Below the pieces are notes generated by a model. The model did no database searches and was not told the origin of the DNA. It was given only the letters and a program-made list of their open reading frames with translations. Of a stretch of DNA of 64,000 bases, positions 9,089-20,800 are shown piece after piece (position 1 is the first letter of the stretch; each line of letters opens with the position of its first letter). Origin of the DNA: Nitrospira sp. (GTDB taxonomy: Bacteria; Nitrospirota; Nitrospiria; Nitrospirales; Nitrospiraceae); the NCBI GenBank assembly GCA_005116745.1, contig SWDS01000002.1, positions 382,311 through 446,310 on the forward strand, read 5' to 3'. The translations under genes were made by a program, and so were the position numbers.

Positions 9089-9188
9089 GGGGACTCCTCT
9101 CAACAGGCCAACCTTCCCCAAGGGTACCCGAGGACCAGGGATACGCCTAACAGTTTGTCGAATCCAGCACCCAGGTACGCGCTCCGCC

Positions 9189-11501
9189 CTATTGCGATAC
9201 ACCAAACGTCTGCTTCATCCGTTCCCAGAGCCCGCCTCCATGCACTTCGCAATAGACCGTCGGCTCCGTTCCAGCGATGAAGAACTCAACTCGCTTCTCC
9301 GGACATTGCGACGTCGCGAGTTGTCCGCTTTTGGGATCAATCTTCCGCTGAATAACCCCAACGGGCGCCTCAAAATCAGGAGAATCACGTGGAATGAGCC
9401 GAAGCGCCAACTCGCTCCATATCGGAAGGGCAGCCAGGGCGCCGGTCAACTTCAGGGCGCGTTCATCGTCAAAACCAACCCACACACCGATCGCCATATC
9501 CGGGGTATAGCCGATGAACCAGGCATCTCGATACCCATCAGTTGTCCCGGTTTTGCCTGCCACCGGACCATGCACTCCCAACACTCTAGCTTTAGCTCCA
9601 GTGCCATGGTCCACCACCCCTTTCAACAACGACGTCACGAGAAATGTCCCTTGTGGGCTTGCCGCCTGACGCCGATCGAGCGGGGGACTCCAGATGGTCT
9701 CTCCTTCTTCGCCCACCATATTGGACAGCGCGACCGGATGGATAACCACACCTCCATTGGCAAGCCCGGCGTAGGCGGACGTGATCTGAAGCAACGAGAC
9801 TGAAGAACTCCCCAACGCCAGGGACAAATCATCCGCCACCGGTGTCGTGACTCCGAACGCGTGCAGCAGACTCGTGAGCGCCGTAATCCCAGTTCGATGT
9901 GCCGTCCGAACGGCGGGAACGTTCAAGGACTGCTCAAGTGCCGTTCGGACCGTCACCGGCCCTCGATACTGCCGATCATAATTCTGAGGTGACCAGGACC
10001 CTGTGCCGGATTCCAAGGTCACCGGCTCATCCACCAGTAATGTTGCCGGAGTCAGTCCGGCCGTACCGTGGTCACGGGCTGCCTCAAATCCGGCCAGGTA
10101 TACAAATGGTTTAAAAAGAGACCCAGCCGATCGATGCGCCTGTACCGCACGGTTGAATTGGCTCAGCTGATAGTTACGACCGCCGACCATCGCACGCACG
10201 TGACCGGTCTTGACATCCAGGACAACCGCTGCCCCCTGAAGCGGAGGCTCGACTCCAGCCAAGGCCGGATAGCTGTTCTCGAGTTTCGTCAATCCATCGT
10301 GTAACACCCGTGCGACGATTCGTTGAGCCCTTGGATCAAGGGTCGAATAGATTCGCGCCCCATCTGGGATATCCATGCCCATCCCCTGCTCGATTTCTCT
10401 GAGCAGGTGATCGACAAAGTACGGCGCATCGGTGAGAATATCCTGATTCAACATGACCTTGACCGGCTGAGTCATGGCCTGCGCCACGGCGTCCCCCGTC
10501 AAGATCCCCTCTTCCTTCAGTCGGCGAAGCACCACATTGCGACGCGCCGTGGCAGACTCAACGCTTTTGACGGGAGAATAGGCATTGGGTCCCTTGATCA
10601 ATCCAACGATCAGCGCGATTTCATCGATCGATAGGTCGTCAAGATCCTTGCTGAAATAGCGATGAGCAGCCTCTCTCACACCGTAGATCGAAACCGGTCC
10701 GGCTTGGCCGAGATAGATCTCATTCACATAGCTCTCTAGAATCTCTTCTTTCCGATACTTGAATTCAAGCGCCATCGCAGCCATCACTTCCCGAAGTTTC
10801 CGCCCAATGGTTCGCTTGGGAGAATAGTAGAGGTTCTTGGCCAATTGTTGAGTGAGCGTGCTGCCTCCCTGCACAAGGACGCCGCGAGTCAGATTGACCC
10901 AAAATGCTCGTCCGATCGCGATGGGGTCAACCCCGAAGTGGGAAAAAAATCGACGATCCTCGATAGTCAACAGCGCCTGAATCAGGGTGGGAGGGACACG
11001 GTTCAGGGGAATCCATTCCCGGACCTGCCTGGAACCGGAACGCATTCCGCTGATCAACACCGGCTCGAGCGAGACCAAAGACAGTGGATGCCCATCGGAC
11101 ACGGACGACACCTCAGCGACAATCCCGTCGGCCAATCTCAAACGGACCGATCGTGCAGGAAGTCGGTTCGCCGCCTGAGCATGAAGGAAAATCTCGATGG
11201 AGTCCTTGGCAGAGAAATACTCACCGGCAACCCGCGGTGCTGTCGTGGCCGGCTTGTACTCCAATCGTTGCAGGTGGTCGAGCAATCCTGAATCGACAAC
11301 ATGAAGCCCCGGCGTCAGAAAAAACGGAGCGCCATAGATCAACAGCGGCGGATGCTCATCGCTTTTGGGCAGAGCCAAACTGGTTGAAAGAAAGACAACA
11401 TACCCGCCCACGAGCGCGACCGCCACTCCACAGACGATCAGGACCAGTAGGAGAAAGCGCCTCGCCCACGAGACGGACCGATCAGACGTTGGAATCGACA
11501 T
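9189..11501 (-). CDS. bifunctional class A penicillin-binding protein (PBP1-type)
   Basis: A 770-residue cell-wall polymerase. One N-terminal membrane anchor (about residues 15-38) is followed by a UB2H-like region of about 110 residues, as in PBP1B. The GT51 glycosyltransferase carries EDRRFFSHFGVDP and GGSTLTQQLAKN. The transpeptidase has the catalytic Ser461 in SLFK (Lys464), an SLN motif and KTGTTDGYRDAWF. It polymerises lipid II and crosslinks peptidoglycan in the periplasm. It lies 100 bases upstream of bactofilin in the same direction. An LpoB-like lipoprotein further along the window (53.9 kb) could be its activator, which is inference. Confidence 0.94.
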   Translation of the reverse strand: MSIPTSDRSVSWARRFLLLVLIVCGVAVALVGGYVVFLSTSLALPKSDEHPPLLIYGAPFFLTPGLHVVDSGLLDHLQRLEYKPATTAPRVAGEYFSAKDSIEIFLHAQAANRLPARSVRLRLADGIVAEVSSVSDGHPLSLVSLEPVLISGMRSGSRQVREWIPLNRVPPTLIQALLTIEDRRFFSHFGVDPIAIGRAFWVNLTRGVLVQGGSTLTQQLAKNLYYSPKRTIGRKLREVMAAMALEFKYRKEEILESYVNEIYLGQAGPVSIYGVREAAHRYFSKDLDDLSIDEIALIVGLIKGPNAYSPVKSVESATARRNVVLRRLKEEGILTGDAVAQAMTQPVKVMLNQDILTDAPYFVDHLLREIEQGMGMDIPDGARIYSTLDPRAQRIVARVLHDGLTKLENSYPALAGVEPPLQGAAVVLDVKTGHVRAMVGGRNYQLSQFNRAVQAHRSAGSLFKPFVYLAGFEAARDHGTAGLTPATLLVDEPVTLESGTGSWSPQNYDRQYRGPVTVRTALEQSLNVPAVRTAHRTGITALTSLLHAFGVTTPVADDLSLALGSSSVSLLQITSAYAGLANGGVVIHPVALSNMVGEEGETIWSPPLDRRQAASPQGTFLVTSLLKGVVDHGTGAKARVLGVHGPVAGKTGTTDGYRDAWFIGYTPDMAIGVWVGFDDERALKLTGALAALPIWSELALRLIPRDSPDFEAPVGVIQRKIDPKSGQLATSQCPEKRVEFFIAGTEPTVYCEVHGGGLWERMKQTFGVSQ

Positions 11502-11571
11502 AGTCTCAGCATGCCCTGTGTATTCAGACGAGAAACACTGTGCAACAGATTACCAAATTCAGGGAATTTAC

Positions 11572-11781
11572 GTGGAAGAACTTGTGATACCTCGAAAAGC
11601 GCACGAACATCCTGAAGCCTGGTGCAATCTGCGCACATGTGGGCGGCTTAAGCGGTACCGTCCCTGTCGGCGTTGCCACACTCCATGCGATGTGTGTCGC
11701 ATCTGGGCCGGTACGGCCTACAGCGCATTCCTGGCGGAAGCAATGCAGTTGAACACAATCTGCACCGCCTCATGGTGCTGA
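11572..11781 (+). CDS. candidate small Cys-rich protein
   Basis: The 343-base gap between the PBP gene and the giant gene contains a possible 69-residue reading frame starting at GTG 11572. It encodes eight cysteines, including CRRC and CDVC separated by HTP, which could bind zinc. The upstream site AGGGA is weak, the frame stays open further upstream across the start of the oppositely transcribed PBP gene, and I recognise no family. It may be chance. Nothing else stands out in this gap. Confidence 0.22.
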   Translation: MEELVIPRKAHEHPEAWCNLRTCGRLKRYRPCRRCHTPCDVCRIWAGTAYSAFLAEAMQLNTICTASWC

Positions 11782-11844
11782 GAGTCGCGGCACGGACTGA
11801 TCACCGGATGATGAGAGCCGGTCCAGATCGTTCTGATCGGCTGG

Positions 11845-14800
11845 TTAGGGCTTGGGGTCAGGTGGAAGTCCAAGGTCGAGCAAATGTTTCAGCCCTTTGA
11901 ATTGGGTGTTTTCCGCTTGCTGATCCTGTTCTGCTTCTTTACGACGGCGTGCCCATTCGCTGCGGCTGCCCCCTAACACCGGCAGAGGATCGAAGTGTCG
12001 CCAGGCCGGCATGGTCGCCATGAAACTCGCCAGCAGGGTGCCGCTGCGGAGAGCCCACGCGATGAACCCGGCCGACAAGGCGGTCCCCGTCACAGCGGCG
12101 ATCCGCACCGTCATCACATGCTGCTCTTGGGACACGCCCATCGCCTGCTCCAACGAGGCCGTCATTTCATCGAGCTTGGAGAATAGGAGATCGCTCACCG
12201 ATTGAGATTTCTCGTCTTGCTCAGATTCTGGCGTTGGAGTTGATTCTCCGAGCAGACCGGTCAAGAGCAGCCTTCTGGCTTCGTCGATCCAGGGGAAGAG
12301 CACCGAATCCTTCGCCTCATCGATCGTGGCTCTCGGTTCCTCAGGCCTGATCACCACCAGGCGCTCCGTCGGCGATGGCAGAACGGTTGCCGGATGAGAT
12401 TCCGCTGGCGCAGAGCGTGACTCTGGCAAGACTGGAGCCTGAGGGAGTGCGTCTGTTGGCGGCTCTACGGGGCCCAATGGACGTGAAGGAACAGGTTCTG
12501 GACCAGTCGGACTGGGGGGTGTCGTCGGCAGCAAGACCGGCGGAGGAGTCGGGGTAGGCAGAACCCCTTCTACTACATCCGCCACGGTGACCTGAATGGT
12601 CTGTGTCGTGCTGGCCCCTTGGCTGTCGGTTACTTGCACTTGGACGACATACACATTGTCGCCGTTCGCGTCGGTGGCCACTTCGAAATCAGGCGGCGCG
12701 GTAAAGTTTAAGGCCCCAGTGGCGGTATTGATCGTGAAGCGCGCCTGATCCGCTCCCCCACTCAGGTTGTAGGTGAGGGCTTGCGCCGGCAGATCCACAT
12801 CCGCCCCCGTCACGATCGTGACGGCACTGACGTTTTCCGCCACATTAATCGCCGCAGTCGGGCCAGCACCGCCACTCGTGATCGTCGGCGTATCATTGAC
12901 CGGCGTGATCGTGAGAGTCATGGTTGTTGAACCCGACACCCCCCCCGCTCCATCATTCACGGTAAAAGTAAAACTGTCGCTGGTGGTTTCCGATCCATCG
13001 TGCACATAGACCAGCTGATTGGCGGCAATATCCGCTTGCGTAAAGGTGGTCGTAGACACGCCGGGTGCAGTCGTCAGTTCCAGTCGCCCATACGCCGGAC
13101 CGGTGCCGATGGTATAGACCAGTTGTGCGGCCGTCTGCTCAATGTCGGTCACCGCCAGCTCACTGCTACCAATCGTATCGGTCCCGCCTTCGGCCACGGT
13201 GCTGCCCGTATTGACGGTAAGCGTTGGTGCATCGTTCACCGGCGTCACGGTGACGCTGATCACCTGCGTGCTACTGTTGCCCGCATCGTCGGTAATCGTC
13301 ACGGTGAAGCTGTCGCTGCCGTTGTAGTCGGCAGTCGGGCTGTAGCTCCACAGCCCCGTCGCCGGATCGATGCTCGCGCTCCCGTTCGTCGCCCCCGTGC
13401 TCACGCTAAACACGCTGCCGTCGCTCAAGCCCTCGGCGTCGGTGGCGGTCAGGGTCCCGGTCACGGTCGTGTCTTCGGCCCCGCTCCCGCTCGTGCCCCC
13501 GGTCACCACGGTCGGATCGTTCACGGCGGTCACATTGACGGTCACCGTCGCAGTCTCGGTCACCCCGCCGCTCGTGATGGTGTAGGTAAAGCTGTCGAGG
13601 CCGGTGAAATTGGCGTTGGGCGTGTAGGTCACGGTGCCGTTCGCGAGGAAGGTCACGCTCCCGTTCGCCCCTTGCGTGACGCTCGTGAGCACCGGGGTGC
13701 CTTCAAAACTATCCGCCGTGGCGCCGTTGGTCCCCGTCAGGACGTTCGCACTGATCGCCGTATCTTCATTCGTCGTGAGGCTGTCGTTGGTGAGGTCCAC
13801 GACGGGGGTCACGGTGACGCTGATCACCTGCGTGCTACTGTTGCCCGCATCATCGGTAATCGTCACGGTGAAGCTGTCGCTGCCGTTCCAGTCCGCATTC
13901 GGGCTGTAGCTCCACAGCCCCGTCGCCGGATCGATGCTCGCCGTCCCGTTCGTCGCCCCCGTGCTCACGCTAAACACCGTGCCGTCGCTCAAGCCCTCGG
14001 CGTCGGTCGCGGTCAGGGTCCCGGTCACGGTCGTGTCTTCGTTGCCGCTCCCGCTCGTGCCGCCGGTGATCGTGGTGGGATCGTTCACCGCAGTCACGAT
14101 GATCGCCACCGTGTCCACGTCGCTGCCGCTGTTGGCATCGGTGCTCGTGACCGTCAATGTGTCACTGCCATTAAAGTTGAGCGTGCCTTGGTAGACCAGG
14201 GTCGCAAGGGTTGCATTGATGTCCACTTGGCTCCCCGACAACGTCAGGGTATTCGTGCCGTTGCTCCCTGCACTGATGGTCGCGCCGCCTTGCAGGGTCA
14301 CGGTCACGGTCCCATTCAGCACGCCCAATTGCACGCTGCTCATGTTGCCGTCTACGTCATTGACGCTCACGCCGCTCAGCGATAGCGGGGTGTCTTCGGT
14401 GACGGTCTGGGCGCCCGGGACCGTGTTCACCGGCGCGTCGTTCGCCCCGCTCACCGTGACCGTCGTGTCGTAGTTGGCGCTGGTGCCGCCATCGCCGTCG
14501 GTCAAGACAAAGCGCACGGTCCGCGCCCCAGTCGTGGGTGCCGTGGTGTCCGTGTTCTCATAGGTGATGTTCTGAGTCAGCGCGGTCACCGCTGCCGGCG
14601 TGGCATTGCTGCTTAGTGTGATGACGAGATTGCTCCCGCTACTGCCACCGGCGTAGGTTCCGATCACCGTTCCGCCGTAGGTGATGTTCGGACCACTGAC
14701 CCCAATCTGCCCAGCCCCGGTGCCTTGATTCCGAATACTCAGCACGTCTTCGGCGCTGTCGCCTCCCACTGGAATGGAGACGGTCAAGGTGCCTGTGTCG

Positions 14801-17800
14801 AGGTTGGTGGAATCCACATCAGCCACCAGCGCATTGCCGCCCTGCTCGATGACCACCGCCCCGTCGCCTTCGCTATAACTCAGGCTGTCGCCACTCAAGC
14901 TCGTGATTGTCGGGGCATCGTTCACCGCTGTCACGGTAATCTGTTTCGACGCAGTGAGAGACGTGCCGCCGTCGCCATCCGTCAAGACCGCCTCAACCGT
15001 GCGGGTTGCAGTAGACGGCGCATCGCCGGCCACCCAGAAGCGGATATTCGCCATCACCGCACCGACGACGCTCGCATCGGCATTGGCATTGAAGGTCACG
15101 ACAAACGGGGCGGCGCCAATACCACCGGACTGCGTCCCGATTAAGGTGCCTCCGTAGTAGACATTGGTCCCACTGACGCCAATTTGGCCTGCGCTCATCC
15201 CGGTATTGAGCAGCTCGACTCGATCATCCACGCTTGGGTTGACGCTGATCGTGATGGTCAGCGTCCCGGTATCAAAATTTGAGGAGTCCAGGTCGCTGAT
15301 GGTCGGGAGGGCATCGATCATCACCGCCAGCGCGCCTTCGGTGAAGTTCTTATCTCCCTCTCCAAAGGTCAGGACCGGCGCATCGTTGGTACCCTGGACA
15401 TAGACCAACTTATTTTGTGGCGTCGCGGTGCCCCCATCGCCGTCGGTCAGGCCGATCGTCAATGTGCGCGTCGCGGTGGACGGATTGTCGCTCACGTTGT
15501 TGAATTGAATACTGCGATAGACTTCCTGAACCGCCGTGGGCATCGCACTGGCATTGAACGTGATGACCAATGAATCCGACCCGCTGGTCCCGCCGCTCAC
15601 AGTGCCGATCACCGTCCCTTCATAGGTCACGTTGCTCCCGGAGACCCCAACCTGGCCTGGGCCAGTGCCGAAGTTCCCCACCATCAATCGGTCATCGGCG
15701 GTACCGTTGGCAGAGATCGAGACAGTCAGCACGCCCCCATCGAAGTTCGCCGAATCCACATCGACAATGGTGCCCGTCGCATCGATCAGCTGCGCAAGCC
15801 CGCCTTCCACGAAGGTCACATCCGGCGCCACAGGCGTGATCACCGGCGCATCGTTTGTGGCGATGATCGTCACGGTAGTGCTGCCGGTCGCCGTGAGCGC
15901 CCCACCGCTGCCTTGCGTACCGCTGTTGCCATCGTTAAACGTCCAATCAACCTGGACGGTAGCAGGCGGCGCATCGCTGGTATTGTGGTAGGTGATTTGC
16001 TGCATCGCCGAGTTCACCAGCGCCTGCGTCGCGTTGCTGTTAAACGTCAGCTCCAGCGTGCCGGCGCCGCTGACATAGGTACCGATGGTGATGCCGCTGA
16101 CATTGACGTTGCCGCCGAACAAGGACAACGTGCCGGCGCCGGAGTAGAAGACGTCTTGCGCATCGGCGCCGCCATTGCGGGTCAGCGTGAGCGTGGCGCC
16201 GTTGAAGTTGTTGGCCGCCGACAGTTCAGCGTCAAAAATGGTGACGTCGGCATCCAGCACGACCGCCGCGCCGCCTTCGGTATAGGTCGGCGTGCCGTTC
16301 AAATTGCTGAAGACCGGTTGGTCGTTATTGGCCGTCGTCAGATTGACGGTGCCAGTACCCGTGTTGCTCGTTCCGCCGTCGCCATCAGTAACCACGACTG
16401 AGATCGTGCGCACACCCAACGTTGGTGTATCCGACGTCGTGGTATAGGTAATGGACTGGTAGACTGCCTGCACCTGCGCCGCTTGCGCGTTGGCATTGAA
16501 ACTCACCGTCAACGGCGTGCCGCCGGTGCCGCCCGCCCATGTACCCACCGTGACTCCGCTCACCAACACGTTTGAACCAGACAGTGACACACCACCAACA
16601 GCTAACAGCGCCAGCCTGTCAGTCGACTCACCACCGGCGCTGATGGTGGCCGTGAGTGTTCCTCCGTTAAAATCAGCACTGTCCGAGTCTGTGACGGTGA
16701 CCACGCCAAAGAATGGATTGCCCCCACTGTCTTCCCCTGCACCGACCGCTCCTCCGTTCGTCAGCACCGGCGCATCGTTCACCGCCGTCACGGTCACCGT
16801 CGTGTCGTAGTTGGCGCTGGTTCCGCCGTCGCCATCGGTGAGCACATAGCGCACTGTTCGTGCCCCAGTCGTGGGCGCTGCGGTATCCGTGTTCTCATAG
16901 GTGATGTTCCGCATCAGCGCCGTCACCGATGTAGGCGTGGCATTACTGTTCAGCGTGATAACGAGATCGCTCCCGCTACTGCCACCGGTGAACGTTCCAA
17001 TCGTCACGCCTTGGTAGGTGATGGTACTGCCGCTCACCCCGATCTGCCCGGCCCCAGTGCCTTGATTCCGAATGCTCAGCACATCTTCAGCACTGTCGCC
17101 GCCCACTGGAATGGAGACGGTCAAGGTCCCGGTGTTGAAGTCAGTGCTATCCACGTCGCCGACCGTGACATTGCCCCCTTGCTCGATCACCACCGCCCCG
17201 GCCCCTTCGCTATACGCCAGGCTATCGCCGCTCAAATTGGTGATCGTCGGTGCGTCGTTGACCGCCGTCACGGTGATGTCCGCCCATGCCGTTGACAGAT
17301 CAGACGCACCAAGATCATCGACCGAGATGTAGGAGAATCCGGTGCTCCCGTTCCAGTTCGACGTCGGCACGAAGTACAGCATCAGCGCGCCCGATGTGGC
17401 CGCATAGTTGGTCGCGATGGCAGCGGGAGTCGTGAGGCCAGCATCGAGATACAAGGTGCCATTCGCTGGCAGGCTGAAGAGCCGGAAGTCGCTGATGGTG
17501 CCATCGACATCGGTGGCGCTCAGCGTGACCGATATCGACGCCGCATCTTCAGCACCGCTGGCGCTTACATCGGCGGTTTCTGGTCTGTCGTTCACGCCGC
17601 TGACCGTCACCGTTGTATCGTAATTGGCACTGATCCCGCCGTCCCCATCGGTGAGCACATAGCGGACGGTTCGGGCGCCGGTCGTGGGCGCATTGGTGTC
17701 GGTGTTCTCGTAGGTGATGTGGTGCACCAGCGCCGTTACTGCGGTCGGCGTCGCGCTGGCGTTGAGCGTGATGACCAGGTTGCTCCCGCCGCTGCCACCG

Positions 17801-20800
17801 GCAAACGTCCCGATGGTCACCCCTCCATAGGTAACGTTACTGCCGCTCACGCCGATCTGCCCCGCCCCCGTCCCCTGGTTGCGGATGCTCAACACGTCTT
17901 CGGCACTGTCCCCTCCCACCGGGATCGAGACGGTGAGGGTGCCGGTATCGAGGTTGGCGCTGTCCACATCCGCTACCAGCGCGTTGCCGCTCTGCTCAAT
18001 GACCACGGCCCCGTCGCCTTCGCTATAGCTCAGGCTGTCGCCAGAGAGATTCGTGATGGTCGGCGCGTCGTTGGTGGCGATGATCGTCACGGTCGTACTG
18101 CCGGTGGCTTGCAAGGCCCCGCCCGTGCCCTGACTGCCGCTGTTGCTATCGTTGAAGGTCCAGGTGATCTGTGCGCTGGCAGGCGGCGTGTCGCTGCTAT
18201 TGCTGTAGGCGATCTGCTGCATCGCCTGATTGACCAGCGTGTTCGTGGCGTTGCTGTTGAAGGTGAATTGCAACGCGCCACCGCTATTCGTGTAGGTGCC
18301 GATGGTGGTACCGCTCACCACGACATTGCCGCCACTCAAACTCAACGTGCCGGTGGCGCTGAAGACGTCTTCGGCGTTGGCGCCGCCGTTCCGCGTTAAC
18401 GTGAGCGTGGCGCCGCTGAAATTATTGGCGGTGGAGAGTTCGGCATCGAAGATCTGCACGTTAGCGTCCAGTACCACTGCAACCCCGCCTTCGGTAAACG
18501 TCGGCGTGCCATCAAGCGTGTTGGTGAGAGTGGCACCAAACTGGCTGTCCAACGTGCCGTCACTGTTCAACCGGGCGGCGGCGAAATCCCAGTTGCCGCT
18601 GTTCGTGCGCCCGCCGATCACAATCTTGCCATCGGGCTGGATGACGACACCCGTCGCGATGTCAGTGCCGGTGCCCATCGCGACGGTGACCTTGCCGGTC
18701 CCGCCAAAGCTCGTATCCAGTGCGCCACTGCTGTTATAGCGCACCACCGCGAAGTCGGTGGTGCTGGCCAGGCCATAGCCAGCCACGACGATCTTGCCGT
18801 CGGACTGCACGGTCAGAGCATTGGCCCCAGCCCCCCCGCCCCCAACGCCAGTCGTCACCTTGCCGGTGCCGTTGAAGCTCGTGTCGAGCGTCCCGTCGGC
18901 GTTGTAACGCACCACCAGAAAATTGTTATTGGTGTAGCCCGACACGAGGATCTTGCCGTCGCTCTGCACCACGACGCCGGTTGCGCGATCGTTCAGTCCG
19001 GCAATGTCGGTGCTCACCTTGCCGGTGCCGTTGAAACTTGTGTCGAGCGTCCCGTCGGCGTTGTAACGCACCACCACCAGGTCTTCGGAGGCGCCGACCG
19101 TATAGCCCGTCACTACGATCTTGCCGTCGGTTTGCACCGCCACGGCGCTGGCCACGTCCGCGCCGGCTCCCACAGCGGTCGTGAGCATGCCCGTCCCATT
19201 GAAGGTGGTATCCAGCGTGCCGTCGCTGTTGTAGCGCACCAGCGCCACGTCGTCATTGGCGCCGTTGTTCGACGAACCGGCGACGACGATCTTGCCGTCT
19301 GGCTGGACCATGAGGGCATAGGCCCGGTCGGCGCCCGCCGCTACCGAGGTGGTGATCTTGCCGTCGCCGCTGAACGTGGTGTCCAGCGTGCCGTCGCTGT
19401 TGTAGCGCACCACCTGGAAGTCGTTGGTCGACCCGTAGCCCGCCAGCAGGATCTTACCATCGCTTTGAACGGTGATGGCCTGGGCCTGGTCGCTACCGGC
19501 GCTGATATCGGTCGTAATTTTTCCCGTCCCACCGCCGAAGGTGGTGTCGAGTGCTCCGCTGGTAGTGAAGCGTGCCACCGCGAACATGTCTGTACCAGAG
19601 ACGCTGGCGTAACCCCCCACGAGCAGCTTGCCGTCAGGCTGGATGGCAACGCCATTTCCGTAATCAACTCCACTGGAAAAGTCGGTGATGGTCGTGCCGG
19701 TGCCGCCATCAAAGCTCGGCGCGTCATTCTGCGCCGTCACCGTCACCGTCGTGTCATAGTTGGCGCTGATGCCGCCATCGCCGTCAGTGAGGACATAGCG
19801 GACCGTGCGGGCACCGGTCGTTGGCGCAGTGGTGTCAGTGTTCTCATAGGTGATGTTCTGAACCAGCGCCGTCACCGCCGTGGGCGTCGCGCTGGCGTTG
19901 AGCGTGATGACGAGACTGTTCCCGCTGCTGCCGCCAGTGAAGGTGCCGATGGTCACGCCAGCATAGGTCACGCTTGACCCACTCACGCCGATCTGACCCG
20001 CGCCGGTGCCTTGGTTCCGGATACTCAGCACGTCTTCCGCGCTGTCGCCTCCGGACGGGATGGACACGGTGAGGGTCCCGGTATCCAAATTGGTCGAATC
20101 CACATCCGCCACCAGCGCGTTGCCGCTCTGCTCAACCACCACAGGCCCGTCGCCTTCGCTGTAGCTCAGGCTGTCACCGCTCAGGTTCGTAATCGTCGGG
20201 GCATCGTTCACCGCAGTGACGGTAAGCAGGATAAATTGGCTGATTGTATTGGCCCCACTGTTGGTCGTCCCGCCTGAGTCATAAACATTAAACTGAAAGG
20301 CTGTGACCCCGCTGGCATTGGCCGTTGGCTGAAACTGCATGCCTTGGATCTCGGCCAGCGTGTATGAGGACAAGGTCACCAGCGTGGTGCCATCAGCCAA
20401 GTAGACATTGCCAATGGTGCCCGACGGCAGGGCCGTCACCGCGTAGGTGAGGGTCTGCCCGCTCTCATCGGCCCCGCCAGCCGGACTGTAGGTCACACTG
20501 CCCAAGCCCAGAGATACCAGACCCGCGTCTTCCGATACGGTCAGATTGCTGACCGTGCCGGTGGTCCGAATCGGCGCATCGTTGACGGCGGTCACGGTGA
20601 TTGCCACGGTATCCACATCCGTCCCGCTATTGCTGTCAGTACTGGTGACGGTGAGCGTGTCGGCCCCGGCAAAGTCCGTAGCCCCTTGATAGATGAGGCT
20701 CGCAAGAGTTGCATTGATGTCCGCTTGGCTGCCCGAGAGTGTCAGGGTATTCGTCCCGTTGCTGCCGCTGCTGATCGTCGCGCCACCGGACAGCGTGACA

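Noticed and set aside
13000-14385. Long open frame of 461 codons on the plus strand across the giant gene
   Set aside because: It is antisense to a repetitive GC-rich gene whose codon bias leaves the opposite strand open. The product is an Arg/His/Gly/Ala-rich low-complexity sequence with no ribosome site.
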